From positions 1 to 64,000 of the forward strand of contig JAIERK010000013.1 of assembly GCA_019746975.1 (NCBI GenBank): DNA of 64,000 nucleotides, written 5' to 3'. The first letter of the stretch is position 1. Every line of letters begins with the position of its first letter. This DNA is from Candidatus Obscuribacterales bacterium (GTDB lineage: Bacteria; Cyanobacteriota; Vampirovibrionia; Obscuribacterales; Obscuribacteraceae). Below are positions 46,958-55,912 of the stretch, one piece after another. A model generated the notes under the pieces. It was not told the origin of the DNA and did no database searches. It was given only the letters and a program-made list of their open reading frames with translations. A program made the translations under genes and the position numbers.

Positions 46958-47374
46958 ATGACTACCGATTTACTGACAAAACAATCTGCTAAAGCAGTTG
47001 AATACTTCGAACAAAAGCTCGCTTTCGAAATTGGACCTATCGGCCTCAAGTATGCACTTGAAGCGAAAGAATCGCTGACCATAATCGATCTTAGAACACC
47101 CGAGCTGTTCGCTAAGAGCCACGTGCCTGGTGCTATCAACGTCTCTTTTGAAGAGTTGGACAAGGCTGCAGATAAGTTCAGCAAAGACAAAACCACAGTC
47201 GTCTATTGCTACGGAATTACCTGCCATCTCGCGGCAAAAGCTGCATTGCTTCTGGCGAAGAAAGGTTTTCCAGTCAAAGAGCTTTATGGCGGATTTGACG
47301 AATACCATGCGGCTCAACTGCCCACGGAAGGAACTCATACCAAGAGCAGCTGCGGCACTTCGAGCTGCGGCTAA
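46958..47374 (+). CDS. Single-domain rhodanese-like sulfurtransferase with Cys-rich tail
   Basis: 138 residues from ATG 46958 (AAAGGAGA upstream). The rhodanese domain carries IIDLRTPELFAKSHVPGAINV and the active-site loop CYGITC, the first Cys being catalytic. Rhodaneses move sulfane sulfur between thiols and are often paired with thiol-stress regulators. The C-terminus SSCGTSSCG adds two Cys in a flexible tail, perhaps a metal or persulfide carrier. It is divergently transcribed from the HxlR regulator, and a hairpin follows it. Confidence 0.92.
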   Translation: MTTDLLTKQSAKAVEYFEQKLAFEIGPIGLKYALEAKESLTIIDLRTPELFAKSHVPGAINVSFEELDKAADKFSKDKTTVVYCYGITCHLAAKAALLLAKKGFPVKELYGGFDEYHAAQLPTEGTHTKSSCGTSSCG

Positions 47375-47385
47375 TTGCAAGAGAC

Positions 47386-47414
47386 ACATGCGCGAGGCTT
47401 GTCCTCGCGCATGT
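47386..47414 (+). terminator. Hairpin between rhodanese and cupin genes
   Basis: Perfect 12-bp stem (47386-47397 with 47403-47414), five-base loop, then a T-rich stretch ACCTTTGCTTT. It lies 11 bases after the rhodanese stop. It may terminate part of the transcript or act as an attenuator before the cupin. Confidence 0.65.
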
Positions 47415-47446
47415 ACCTTTGCTTTGATTATGAGGAGGTACAGCAC

Positions 47447-47919
47447 ATGAATTTGAGTAAAGTCGCTGCTGAGCAGAACGTTCCATCTGCAAAAGGTAAG
47501 AATTTATTCCCTTGTAAATGCAGGACGCTTTGCTGATTTGCTCCAATACGAACTGCAGAATCCGTTGAGAGATTGTAAGACTAACGGCAAACTGTTCCTG
47601 AAAGATCATCTTGGGCTCACGGGCATGCAGGTGAGTCTCAATCTTTTTCCGGCTGGTGCTTCTATGCCGTTTTATCATCAGCAGAATGAAGAACTATATA
47701 TTTTCACGCGAGGCGAGGGACAGATTCAGCTCGACAACGAAACATTCGATGTCGAGGTGCACAGTCGTTCGCATTGCACCTGCCTGTGAAAGAACTTGGA
47801 GAAACAATTTCTCCGAAGACGTTCAGTACATCGTCATTCAGGCGCGTGAGAACTCACTTGCACAGGACACCTTTGATGATGGCCTCCCAGGTGAAAGACC
47901 GGTCGTTTGGCCTGATTAG
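47447..47919 (+). pseudogene. Cupin-domain protein broken by two frameshifts
   Basis: AGGAGG precedes ATG 47447. Frame 1 encodes NLSKVAAEQNVPSAKGKNLF. The protein then continues one frame over (NAGRFADLLQYELQNPLRD, LTGMQVSLNLFPAGASMPF and YIFTRGEGQIQLDN). From about 47750 it continues in the third frame (VVRIAPACERTWRNN, YIVIQARENSLAQDTFDDG, ending RPVVWPD at 47919). Joined, it is a complete single-cupin protein of about 155 residues. Each switch is a one-base change in the same direction. The gene is broken if the sequence is right. Confidence 0.85.
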
Positions 47920-48010
47920 GCACAATTCTTCCAACTCTGCTGTTCGAGTTGACACATCACTGTAGTACAGTCATCTGCCGAAAGTGTATGATCCCTACTA
48001 CGGGAAGTGA

Positions 48011-50608
48011 GTGAGTGCGGAATACACTGTGGAAACCTGTCGAAAGTGTGGAATGAGTCGAAGCAACTCCGGACCGGGCAGTATCACTCAGTGGATTGCC
48101 ACGTGTCATTGCAGTGAGCTTGTCATTCCGGATGACAGTATCGGAAAAGATCCGATACTACTTTGTACACTATGCAACAAACGCATCTCAATGGGACGAG
48201 TCGGAAGCCTGACGCAGTGGGTTTTTCGTAGCGATCTCTGCCGTTGCGAAAATCCTTCGCCGGTCCAGGCAACCGATGCCGAGGTGCAGAGCGCCGTCGG
48301 CACGATGATGGATGACTTGACGCTCAGTCAGGAGTTCGGTCAGGCCGTAGAAGGTCTGCTCATCGATGAAGATGTCTTTCCAATCGATCGATATAAGCCT
48401 TTGCGCGAAATTGGCAGAGGCGTCTCCGGCATCGTGTATATGTCGGTCGATCGGATGCTGAGAAAACATGTTGCAATCAAGTGTTTGCAAACGCTTAGTG
48501 CTAAGCAATTAGTGGACTTTCAGAAAGAGGCTCAGGCCACGAGTAAGCTCGATCATCCAAATATTATCAAGGTCTTTGACTTCGGTGCGACCGAAAGCGG
48601 TGCACCATATATGGTTATGGAGTATGCCGAGGGTAACAGCCTCGATCACTACATCGAGACCAATGGGGTCTTATCCGAGCCGATGGCTTTGTCTGTGTTG
48701 ATGCAGCTCGCCAGCGCGCTTGGGCATGCGCATGCCAGAGGTATCTTTCACCGCGACATAAAAGGTTCAAACCTATTGATCGTGAAAGGAAATGCTGAAG
48801 ACGATACCACTCCGGCACCACTGGAAGTGCGGGTCATAGACCTGGGCATCGCGACGCTCAAGGAGGCATTGTTCGAAACGAACAAAGGAAATACTATTGC
48901 CGGAACACCTGCATATATGTCGCCGGACCAATTCTATGGAAAGCCTTTCGACGCCAGATCTGAGGTGTATTCGGTCGGTTGTTTGTTTTTCGAGATGCTG
49001 ACCGGTCGCCCTCCTTACGTCGCGCAAGGAGCGATCGAGGTTGTCAACCTCCATGTAAATCAAGAGATTCCCCGTCTGTCCGAGGCTAACCCTGATTCCA
49101 ATTTCAGTCCGGTTGCTGACGAGATTGTTCAGCGTTGTCTTGCCAAAGAGCCCGACGAAAGATTTCAAACCATGGCAGATCTGCAGGCCTTTATTGAAGA
49201 TCCAGACTTAGCGGTTCTGGAAGCGCCGCTGTCCGACAGTCAAGCCGCGCTAACACCTGTTGCCTCGGGGCGGAGAGATCGCGTTATGCCATTGATTGCT
49301 TTTCTTGTAGCAACTGTTTTCATCATATTCGGCGGTATAGCCTACTCAATTTGGCAAAACCTTGATGCTGCAACTACTCCGACTATTGCTCTCCGTTCTG
49401 CAGGCACACCGACTTTTTCTGAGAATGAGGATGCCTTCGAGCGAGTGCTAAAGGGCGCATCACTTGGTGAAAGTCAGGCATTTAAAATTGTAAGTACTGC
49501 TCCGAACCAAGTCGTTGTGGAAGGTGCCGACACAACGTCTTCGTTTGCCAAACTCAGGTCGATCGTAGGTCTCAATGATGTTTTCCTGCGCAACAGCACC
49601 ATTAACGGGTCCATGATATCGGTTCTCAGAGACTGCAAGCTTGCAACGCTGACTATTGAACTTTGTCGGTTTAGTAATAGCGCTCTCGTCGGGTTGTCTG
49701 AACTGACGACGCTTAACCGTCTGACCATTCGCAAGACTCCTGCATTTGCCGTTGACGGCTTGAAATATCTCAAAGGGCTTTCATTGACTCGCTTGCTGAT
49801 TGAATCGATCGACCTGAGTGAAGCCTCTCTTAAATTGCTTGGCCGAATGCATACTCTCTCCGACTTAACCATTCAAAACTGCACAACATTCGACGAGCAT
49901 GGTCTGGTTTATCTTCAGAAATTACATCTTAAATCCTTGCAACTTATGGATACACCTTTTGCTGCTGACGGGTTGAGATCCATTCAGAAAATGGACTCTC
50001 TTCAAACGCTGGCTTTGACGAGCACTGATTTCGTTGAACGTCCGGGCTACAGTGAAGAAATTAAGCACACTCTGGGAGCGCAAAGGGACAACCAGACTCC
50101 GTACGATCCAGAGGCTTTCGCTGGGATTGCTTCGCTTCGGTCTCTTAGTACGCTGGCTATTGATTGCGATCGGATGGAACTTAGTCAATTTGTCGCACTG
50201 AAGAATTTTGCCGATTTGAAATCTCTATCTTTATCTATTAGGCGTCCGATGAGCGATGACAACTGGGAAGCTCTGCGTGACCTCTCGAATTTGCGCTCCC
50301 TCAAGATAATCGGGGCGATAAACGGAGATAATTTATCCAAAATTGTAAAAATGAATCGGCTTCAGACTCTCATCCTCTGTAATTCTGAGTTGACCGATAG
50401 CGATGTGAGCGAACTAGCTGATTCGAATCTCGAAACGTTGTCGATTTTGGGAGACAACACACTTTCGGACAGCGGTTTAAACTCGCTTAGTAAAATGCCG
50501 ATGTTGGCAAAACTGAGACTTCCGGAGGTCTCGTTCATTACTGCTTACGGTTTGGAAAGTTTTGTCAAACTCAAGCCTAACTGCCAGTTAGTCAAACGCG
50601 ACCTATGA
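48011..50608 (+). CDS. Ser/Thr kinase with tandem Cys motifs, membrane span and LRR domain
   Basis: 865 residues from GTG 48011 (GGGAAG upstream). N-terminus: two units of about 45 residues, each with a CxxC pair, a GS(I/L)TQW block and a later CxC pair, likely two zinc sites. Kinase domain about 130-400: IGRGVSGIVYM, Lys in VAIKCLQ, Glu in FQKEAQAT, HRDIKGSN, DLG instead of DFG in VIDLGIATL, activation segment GTPAYMSPDQF. TM helix LIAFLVATVFIIFGGIAYSIW near 440. The extracytoplasmic C-terminus (about 420 residues) is a beta/LRR domain with about ten D-x-G-L-type units. It could sense an external ligand and phosphorylate cytoplasmic targets. No near neighbour identifies the substrate. Confidence 0.92.
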   Translation: MSAEYTVETCRKCGMSRSNSGPGSITQWIATCHCSELVIPDDSIGKDPILLCTLCNKRISMGRVGSLTQWVFRSDLCRCENPSPVQATDAEVQSAVGTMMDDLTLSQEFGQAVEGLLIDEDVFPIDRYKPLREIGRGVSGIVYMSVDRMLRKHVAIKCLQTLSAKQLVDFQKEAQATSKLDHPNIIKVFDFGATESGAPYMVMEYAEGNSLDHYIETNGVLSEPMALSVLMQLASALGHAHARGIFHRDIKGSNLLIVKGNAEDDTTPAPLEVRVIDLGIATLKEALFETNKGNTIAGTPAYMSPDQFYGKPFDARSEVYSVGCLFFEMLTGRPPYVAQGAIEVVNLHVNQEIPRLSEANPDSNFSPVADEIVQRCLAKEPDERFQTMADLQAFIEDPDLAVLEAPLSDSQAALTPVASGRRDRVMPLIAFLVATVFIIFGGIAYSIWQNLDAATTPTIALRSAGTPTFSENEDAFERVLKGASLGESQAFKIVSTAPNQVVVEGADTTSSFAKLRSIVGLNDVFLRNSTINGSMISVLRDCKLATLTIELCRFSNSALVGLSELTTLNRLTIRKTPAFAVDGLKYLKGLSLTRLLIESIDLSEASLKLLGRMHTLSDLTIQNCTTFDEHGLVYLQKLHLKSLQLMDTPFAADGLRSIQKMDSLQTLALTSTDFVERPGYSEEIKHTLGAQRDNQTPYDPEAFAGIASLRSLSTLAIDCDRMELSQFVALKNFADLKSLSLSIRRPMSDDNWEALRDLSNLRSLKIIGAINGDNLSKIVKMNRLQTLILCNSELTDSDVSELADSNLETLSILGDNTLSDSGLNSLSKMPMLAKLRLPEVSFITAYGLESFVKLKPNCQLVKRDL

Positions 50609-50899
50609 CACCGATTCGTTGCGAAAGCCATAGTCGTCTGTCGTCCTTTCGCGGTCCTTTCTGATTCTGATAATCGTTCGGTAAAGCTCTTGCGCTCGCT
50701 CTAGATATCCGTGAGCGTGATAAAAATTGGCGAGTAGCTGGAGCTCCCGAGATAAATCAAGCCGTGTACGCCTAGCCAAACACTCCTGAAGGACGACTTT
50801 CATCGGCTCTCCGCAAGTACTTGCATTGGTTTGAGCCTCTTCCTGAACCTGCATCGCTTGCTGTCTTTCCGAGTTTTTTTGCGGTACACACGACACCAA
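50603..50899 (-). CDS. Small TPR-like protein
   Basis: Up to 98 residues. The start is uncertain: TTG 50899, or ATG 50854 with GGAAAG upstream. The C-terminal half is a TPR pair (LDLSRELQLLANFYHAHGYL, ERAQELYRTIIRIRKD). It begins 38 bases after the end of the next TPR gene on the same strand and may be its partner or a separated piece of it. It overlaps the end of the kinase by six bases on the opposite strand. Confidence 0.55.
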   Translation of the reverse strand: MVSCVPQKNSERQQAMQVQEEAQTNASTCGEPMKVVLQECLARRTRLDLSRELQLLANFYHAHGYLERAQELYRTIIRIRKDRERTTDDYGFRNESVS

Positions 50900-50937
50900 T
50901 TGCTATTCGAGAAATTTCCAAGGACAGACAACTGTGT

Positions 50938-51576
50938 TTAAGCTGGTGTGAAGTTTATATAGCTGTCGGCGGAGACAGCCGCGGGGAGCACGATTCTCGT
51001 TCCGTCTATGTTTCGCCGGCCGCGTTGGATGTCATCGCAGTGCTCTTGGAATACGCTCCATCTCGACGAGAGAGCCGTCCCATCTTCCTTCTTGAGCAGC
51101 CATCGAACCGCTTCCTGGCAGACCTGCGAGGCTCGGGTGTATTTACCGGTCGTGTAGTAAAGTTTGAAAAGTTTGCTGAAAACAGTGTCCAACTCCAAAA
51201 CCGATAACTTGGATGCAATGCGTGAAGTCGAAAGAATTTCCTGATATGTGCGCGACGACCTTCGTGGCTTGTCCCAGCGCGCATATAGATCGGACAGTTG
51301 CATAAGGACACGATACTCTGATTCGAGATCCTTTTGCTCACGGCAGATCGTCAGTGCGCTTAGAAAACAACTTTCCGCTTTCTTGTAGCGCTTCTGGTGA
51401 CAGTAGTACAGACCAAGGTTGAATCTAATCATACATAAGGTTTCGCCTTCGCAGTTCGCTTCACGCGCTTTTTTCAATGCCATTATGAACATTCGACCAG
51501 CTTTTGCATACTGTCCGTTGTTATAGGCTTTGCAGCCAGAATGAATGAAATCGTTCGATGCTTGGAGCGGATGCAT
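50938..51576 (-). CDS. Cytoplasmic TPR protein
   Basis: 212 residues, ATG 51576 with GAGGA nearby. No signal or TM segment. TPR units: ASNDFIHSGCKAYNNGQYAKAGRMF (here in part: KAYNNGQYAKAGRMF), GLYYCHQKRYKKAESCFLSA and KLYYTTGKYTRASQVCQEAV. The last 40 residues are basic and non-TPR. Its proximity to the kinases and membrane TPR protein suggests shared use, but this is inference. Confidence 0.72.
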   Translation of the reverse strand: MHPLQASNDFIHSGCKAYNNGQYAKAGRMFIMALKKAREANCEGETLCMIRFNLGLYYCHQKRYKKAESCFLSALTICREQKDLESEYRVLMQLSDLYARWDKPRRSSRTYQEILSTSRIASKLSVLELDTVFSKLFKLYYTTGKYTRASQVCQEAVRWLLKKEDGTALSSRWSVFQEHCDDIQRGRRNIDGTRIVLPAAVSADSYINFTPA

Positions 51577-51664
51577 GGTGTTTAGTCCTCCTCTGTATAT
51601 GTGTCAGGTTGGTCGAGCAGCTTTGCTCGAACAATGTGGGGAGAATGTTTTGAAAATTAGTGGG

Positions 51665-52204
51665 CTATTGTGTACTCGTGCTCTTCCATCGCATCTCATG
51701 CATGATGGAACCACAGACGATGCGCACTGGTCTTTGTCGTACGTCGCTTTCCACGAAGTACGTCTCATTTACTCCAACGTGACCTACTTCGGTCCGTCGA
51801 CGGCAGGTGCGCGTGTCTACTCTGGTCAAGTTGTCGAAGTCGATAAGCGAGACCGTTCCCGACTCTTGATCGAGTTCGATGGAGCCGCGCCAGGGCTGGC
51901 GTCCCGGTTGAAGCCAGCTGTACATCGGTGTTGGATCCGTGGCGAAAATCATGTTGCCGCGGACATATTCACCGGTCGAATCTTGAAACCATTTGATACC
52001 ACCCAGATTGTCGTACTTGACCTCGAGCGTCTTTCCATCAGGGTATCTGATTGACATTATTCTGCCGCTTCTGTCGAAGTTTAGCGTCGATCCATCGGTT
52101 TTTTGTCGACTGCCTTGTATTGCCGATTCGTATCTCCCAAATAAAATCCATTGTGCAAAAGTCATTAGCCATAACCTCTTTGCCAACCCCATGAGTGACA
52201 TCAT
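51665..52204 (-). CDS. Hypothetical protein with YD/RHS-like repeats
   Basis: 179 residues from ATG 52204; ATG 52165 has a better ribosome site (AAAGAGG). The core LNFDRSGRIMSIRYPDGKTL, then EVKYDNLGGIKWFQDSTGEY, matches the YD/Rhs-type beta repeat, in which short strands are separated by D-G or N-G turns. The remainder is basic. No signal peptide is obvious. The same strand also holds the TPR genes downstream. A plus-strand frame of similar length over the same bases looks like a shadow. Confidence 0.6.
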   Translation of the reverse strand: MMSLMGLAKRLWLMTFAQWILFGRYESAIQGSRQKTDGSTLNFDRSGRIMSIRYPDGKTLEVKYDNLGGIKWFQDSTGEYVRGNMIFATDPTPMYSWLQPGRQPWRGSIELDQESGTVSLIDFDNLTRVDTRTCRRRTEVGHVGVNETYFVESDVRQRPVRIVCGSIMHEMRWKSTSTQ

Positions 52205-52526
52205 AGTTAGTCGATGATGGCGGAATACGGACGGATTTGTGACAAATTAGGGACAACTCTGTTAACTTCGCATCGACGGAAGTCAGTTCACGCATTGGTG
52301 CTTGGATCGGACTACGGAGATAACAGCTTATAGCCGACCCCATGCAGGTTTCTTATAATAGATGACTCGTCGCCGTCAGCGCTCAGTTTTTTCTCAGTCA
52401 GTCCAGGATTACTGCCTCATATTTATAGGTTGTGAGCAGCTCATAGCCAGCCTCTCCGCTCGAGCTGGTCTCGACCTTCAGGTGGGAAAAAGACTACATG
52501 CGGATAACTAATGGGCAGACGAAGTT

Positions 52527-52745
52527 ATGGGAAAAGTTCTCATCGTAGACCGTCGAAAGTCTTCTCGACACTGTAGCCAATTGGCTCACGTACAAATATT
52601 GGAGAAAAGACCTGCGCACTTCCGTGTCGGCGGTTTTATACAGTCGTCTCGTGTTGGTCCCAACGGCTTTAGCGCGTACTCAGGCTTGAGCCGACACACA
52701 TCCGCCAGATTGATCTGTTTTGCTCTAAGCCATCAAACCGCTGCG
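52527..52745 (+). pseudogene. Probable remnant of a low-molecular-weight arsenate reductase (ArsC)
   Basis: The frame from ATG 52527 reads GKVLIVDRRKSSRHCSQLAH, then RPAHFRVGGFIQSSRVGPNG and LSRHTSARLICF. This lines up with thioredoxin-type ArsC (VLFVCxxNSCRSQMAEA, FRVxSAGxxPSRVNPNA, DISGHTSxxID). The catalytic P-loop Cys is lost: the motif is scrambled by small insertions and deletions, and the rest of the enzyme is missing where it runs into metG. The remainder of the 528-base gap (52205-52526) has no gene or RNA I can name. Confidence 0.5.
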
Positions 52746-54292
52746 CTAACCGCGTCTTCCGCTGCCAACTCTAGACGTTTGAATACAGGGCCCGTTTGAT
52801 TGATCTTCATGCCTGGACGAATCATATCGAAGAAATCGTCGTCTTTCTTGTCGCCGATCACGCCGACGTCGTCGGTGTAGCCGAGTTGGTGCCAGATGTC
52901 GTTGGCTAGTTGTGGGGTAAACGGATAAAGATTCATGGCTATGCGACGAAGTACCTCGAGGCAGGTAAATAGCACTTCTTCGCCTTCTTTTCTCTTCTCT
53001 TGTTTGAACAGAGCCCACGGTTTTTCGTCGTTGAAATACTTGTTGGCTTGATCGGACAACGCAAAAATCGCTTCCAGAGCCTTTGCAAACTCGAGAGCTT
53101 CCATATGTTTTTGCACAACCACATGAATCTCGTTTGCCTGACTGCGTAACGTGTGCTCTGGATCGCAGTTGGGGACGACCGCTCCGCAATGATCCGTGAC
53201 TAATTTGAGAACTCGATTGAGCAGGTTGCCCAGGTTGTTTGCCAATTCGGCGTTGACTTTCTCGATGAAGTCCTTGAGAGAAAAGTCACCGTCATTGTCG
53301 AATGGAGTGCCTGCAAACAGATAGAATCGCACGGCATCAGCACCGTAATTGTTGACCAATGAGATTGGATCTATCACATTGCCTAACGATTTGCTTAATT
53401 TCTGTCCGTTGACAGTGATAAAACCGTGAGCAAAAACTTGTCTGGGCACTTCAATATCCGCAGCCATTAATAGTGCTGGCCAGAATATCGAGTGAAACTT
53501 ATTGATGTCCTTGCCGATGAGATGCAGGTCTGCTGGCCAATAGCGCGCGAACCTTTCCGGATCGTGCGGGTAACCTGCGCCCGTGATGTAGTTGGAGAGG
53601 GCGTCAATCCAGACGTAAATTACTTGATCTTCTTTCCCGGGAACCGGAATGCCCCAGGTCAACGACTTTCTCGATCGTGTGACGCTGAAGTCGGCGAGCT
53701 CGGGATCGACCAGCTGATTGAGGATCTCCTTTTTTCGACCCTCTGGTCTAACCGCGTTGGGGTGCGTGTCGAGCCAGGTTCGAATTCTATCTTTGTACTT
53801 GGTGAGGCGGAAGAAATAGTTTTCTTCTTCGAGTTTTTTCGGTGGACGCTTGTGGTTGGGGCAATTGCCGCTATCGTCGAGATCTCGCTCTCTGACGAAG
53901 TCTTCGCATCCCTCGCAGTACAGTCCGGTATACGTGCCTTTGTAGATGTCACCCTTTTCCAGCAGTTTCAAAAATAAAGTTTGAACTGCTTTTTCGTGAT
54001 AATCATCGGTGGTGCGGATGAAATGATCGTAGGAGAGATTGAGCTTTTCCCACGCAGTTTTGAACTTGTCGGCCATCTCATCGCAAAATTCTTTCGGCGA
54101 CTTTCCGGCGTCCTGAGCCGATTTCTCGACCTTGCTGCCATGCTCGTCCACACCGGTCATGAAGAAAACGTCTTTTCCCCGCATGCGGTAATAACGCGCG
54201 ACGATATCGGCGGCTATCTTTTCGTAAGCGTGGCCTATATGGGGGGTGGCGTTGACGTAGTCGATCGCCGTGGTGACGTAAAACTTTTCCAT
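52733..54292 (-). CDS. metG: Methionyl-tRNA synthetase
   Basis: 519 residues from ATG 54292 (GAGGAAGAG upstream); a longer frame to 54364 lacks similarity. Charges tRNA-Met. HIGH is exact at 18-21, the KMSKS loop is KLSKS (in GQKLSKSLGN), and the metal-binding knuckle CEGCEDFV with CPNH is present. The anticodon-binding helices follow. The C-terminal tRNA-binding (EMAP-like) appendage is absent, so it is the short type. It converges with the arsC-like remnant, overlapping it by about 13 bases. Confidence 0.96.
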   Translation of the reverse strand: MEKFYVTTAIDYVNATPHIGHAYEKIAADIVARYYRMRGKDVFFMTGVDEHGSKVEKSAQDAGKSPKEFCDEMADKFKTAWEKLNLSYDHFIRTTDDYHEKAVQTLFLKLLEKGDIYKGTYTGLYCEGCEDFVRERDLDDSGNCPNHKRPPKKLEEENYFFRLTKYKDRIRTWLDTHPNAVRPEGRKKEILNQLVDPELADFSVTRSRKSLTWGIPVPGKEDQVIYVWIDALSNYITGAGYPHDPERFARYWPADLHLIGKDINKFHSIFWPALLMAADIEVPRQVFAHGFITVNGQKLSKSLGNVIDPISLVNNYGADAVRFYLFAGTPFDNDGDFSLKDFIEKVNAELANNLGNLLNRVLKLVTDHCGAVVPNCDPEHTLRSQANEIHVVVQKHMEALEFAKALEAIFALSDQANKYFNDEKPWALFKQEKRKEGEEVLFTCLEVLRRIAMNLYPFTPQLANDIWHQLGYTDDVGVIGDKKDDDFFDMIRPGMKINQTGPVFKRLELAAEDAVSAAV

Positions 54293-54485
54293 CTCTCTTC
54301 CTCTAAATTCGCGTAATCGAGCGCCCTTGGCTGATACGAGCAATCGATCCCATAGTCCGAGCAAAAGTTAACTTATGAAACCGAGATCCAGTCCCAAAAA
54401 TTACACACTTGATTACTTCATGTGTGTAGCTAATTAGTGCAAGTAGAATCATAATAATACAGGGAAAGCTGCGCTCGAGGTGGTT

Positions 54486-55784
54486 ATGAAAAACAAGGGG
54501 CAATCGAAGTCTTCTAAGGGAAAGGAGAAAAAGCGGCACGGCGATGAGCTGGACAACTTCGTTCCACTTGAAAACAAAACTATACTTTTAGGTGTTTCCG
54601 GTGGGATCGCTGCCTACAAGGCCTGCGATATCGCGTCTGCGTTAAGGCGCGCCGGAGCTGATGTTCACTCGGTTCTTACACCTAATGCTCGTGAGTTCAT
54701 CACCCCGCTCAGCCTCACCACTATTACGCGCAACCCTTCCCATTGCGAGCAATTCGGGCAGTCAGGCAATTGGAGACCAGAGCACATCGAGCTCGCTAAG
54801 AAAGCCGACCTGATTCTTATTGCTCCAGCCACCGCCGATATGATCGCCAAGCTCGCCAACGGCCTCTGCGACGATCTCCTTACAACTATGGTATTGGCAT
54901 CGCAGGCCAAAGTCATGATTGCACCGGCGATGAATCCCAATATGCTCGCCCATCCCGCTACTCAGCACAATCTAGAGATTCTGGAGAATCGCTTGCGCTA
55001 TGACATCATCCCGCCAGAGTTCGGCGAAGTAGCCTGTGGTGACATTGGCTCCGGTAAGATGGCTTCCGTTGAGTCTGTCGTAGCGGCAGTTGCAGCGCGG
55101 CTTCTGGCGCACAGGACGCTCGCCGGGAAGCAGGTGATGGTCACCGCCGGCGGCACCAGAGAACCAATCGACCCGGTTCGATTTATTGGCAATCGGAGTT
55201 CGGGCAAAATGGGGATCGCAATGGCCGACGCTGCCGCAGCACGTGGTGCTGAAGTGATTCTGGTTTCTACGGTTCAGGTAAATCGCAGCTACCCCGTTAT
55301 AGTGGTCGAAACTGCCCAGGATATGCAGGAAGTGGTCGAATCCGAATTCGACGGTTGTGATGCGCTGGTGATGACCGCAGCCGTAGCCGATTTCCGACCG
55401 CTGCGAGTTTCCAATCAGAAAATCAAGAAGACCGAGTCCGAGGACTTTACGCTCGAGCTTACGAAGAATCCCGACATCATCGATCTGCTTGGTCGCGTTA
55501 AGCGTCGAGATCAAGTAATCATTGGCTTCGCCGCTGAGTCGGAAGAATTGCTCACCAATGCTAATCAAAAGCTGAAGAGAAAGAATCTCGATATGATCGT
55601 GGCTAATGACATCACGGTTCCCGACATCGGCTTCGGCAGCGATGATAATGCTGTCATCATTCTCAATGCCGACGGCGGTCGCGAGAATTTGACTCGTATG
55701 CCAAAACGCGCTATTGCAGAGCATCTCTGCGATCTACTTGTGGAGCAGTTTCAGCGAATAGAAGAAAAGCAGCCCGTTTCCTGA
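54486..55784 (+). CDS. coaBC: Bifunctional phosphopantothenoylcysteine decarboxylase / phosphopantothenate-cysteine ligase
   Basis: About 432 residues. CoaC half: flavin-binding LGVSGGIAAYKACDIASALR, HIELAKKADLILIAPATADM, the PAMNPNM motif, and substrate-flap GDIGSGKMAS. CoaB half: VMVTAGGTREPIDPVRFIGNRSSG as the nucleotide-binding signature, TAAVADFRP, KKTESEDFTLELTKNPDI (in part KKTE-x4-LELTKNPDI) and GFAAESE. Makes 4'-phosphopantetheine for CoA. ATG 54486 follows CGAGG; GTG 54480 is an alternative. The extra Lys/Ser-rich N-terminus of about 30 residues is unusual. Confidence 0.95.
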   Translation: MKNKGQSKSSKGKEKKRHGDELDNFVPLENKTILLGVSGGIAAYKACDIASALRRAGADVHSVLTPNAREFITPLSLTTITRNPSHCEQFGQSGNWRPEHIELAKKADLILIAPATADMIAKLANGLCDDLLTTMVLASQAKVMIAPAMNPNMLAHPATQHNLEILENRLRYDIIPPEFGEVACGDIGSGKMASVESVVAAVAARLLAHRTLAGKQVMVTAGGTREPIDPVRFIGNRSSGKMGIAMADAAAARGAEVILVSTVQVNRSYPVIVVETAQDMQEVVESEFDGCDALVMTAAVADFRPLRVSNQKIKKTESEDFTLELTKNPDIIDLLGRVKRRDQVIIGFAAESEELLTNANQKLKRKNLDMIVANDITVPDIGFGSDDNAVIILNADGGRENLTRMPKRAIAEHLCDLLVEQFQRIEEKQPVS

Positions 55785-55912
55785 CTTAAGCAGCTCAGGT
55801 GAAAACGCCCATATATTGCAACAATTCGGTGCTCTCCATGGGCCGATTGCGAATATTTTTGGTAAAGTAAGCAGATTAAAGCTAAGTCAAGTGGTCTTTC
55901 GGAGTAACTTAC

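Noticed and set aside
51545-52054. Plus-strand 169-codon frame overlapping the YD-repeat gene
   Set aside because: The minus-strand frame carries recognisable YD/Rhs repeats; the plus-strand frame has no motif and odd composition.
52205-52526. Possible tRNA or regulatory RNA in the gap before metG's end
   Set aside because: No cloverleaf or T-loop motif and no stable stem was seen.
54391-54430. ACACAC / GTGTGT inverted repeat before coaBC
   Set aside because: Seven-base arms and a 13-base loop could arise by chance, with no supporting motif.
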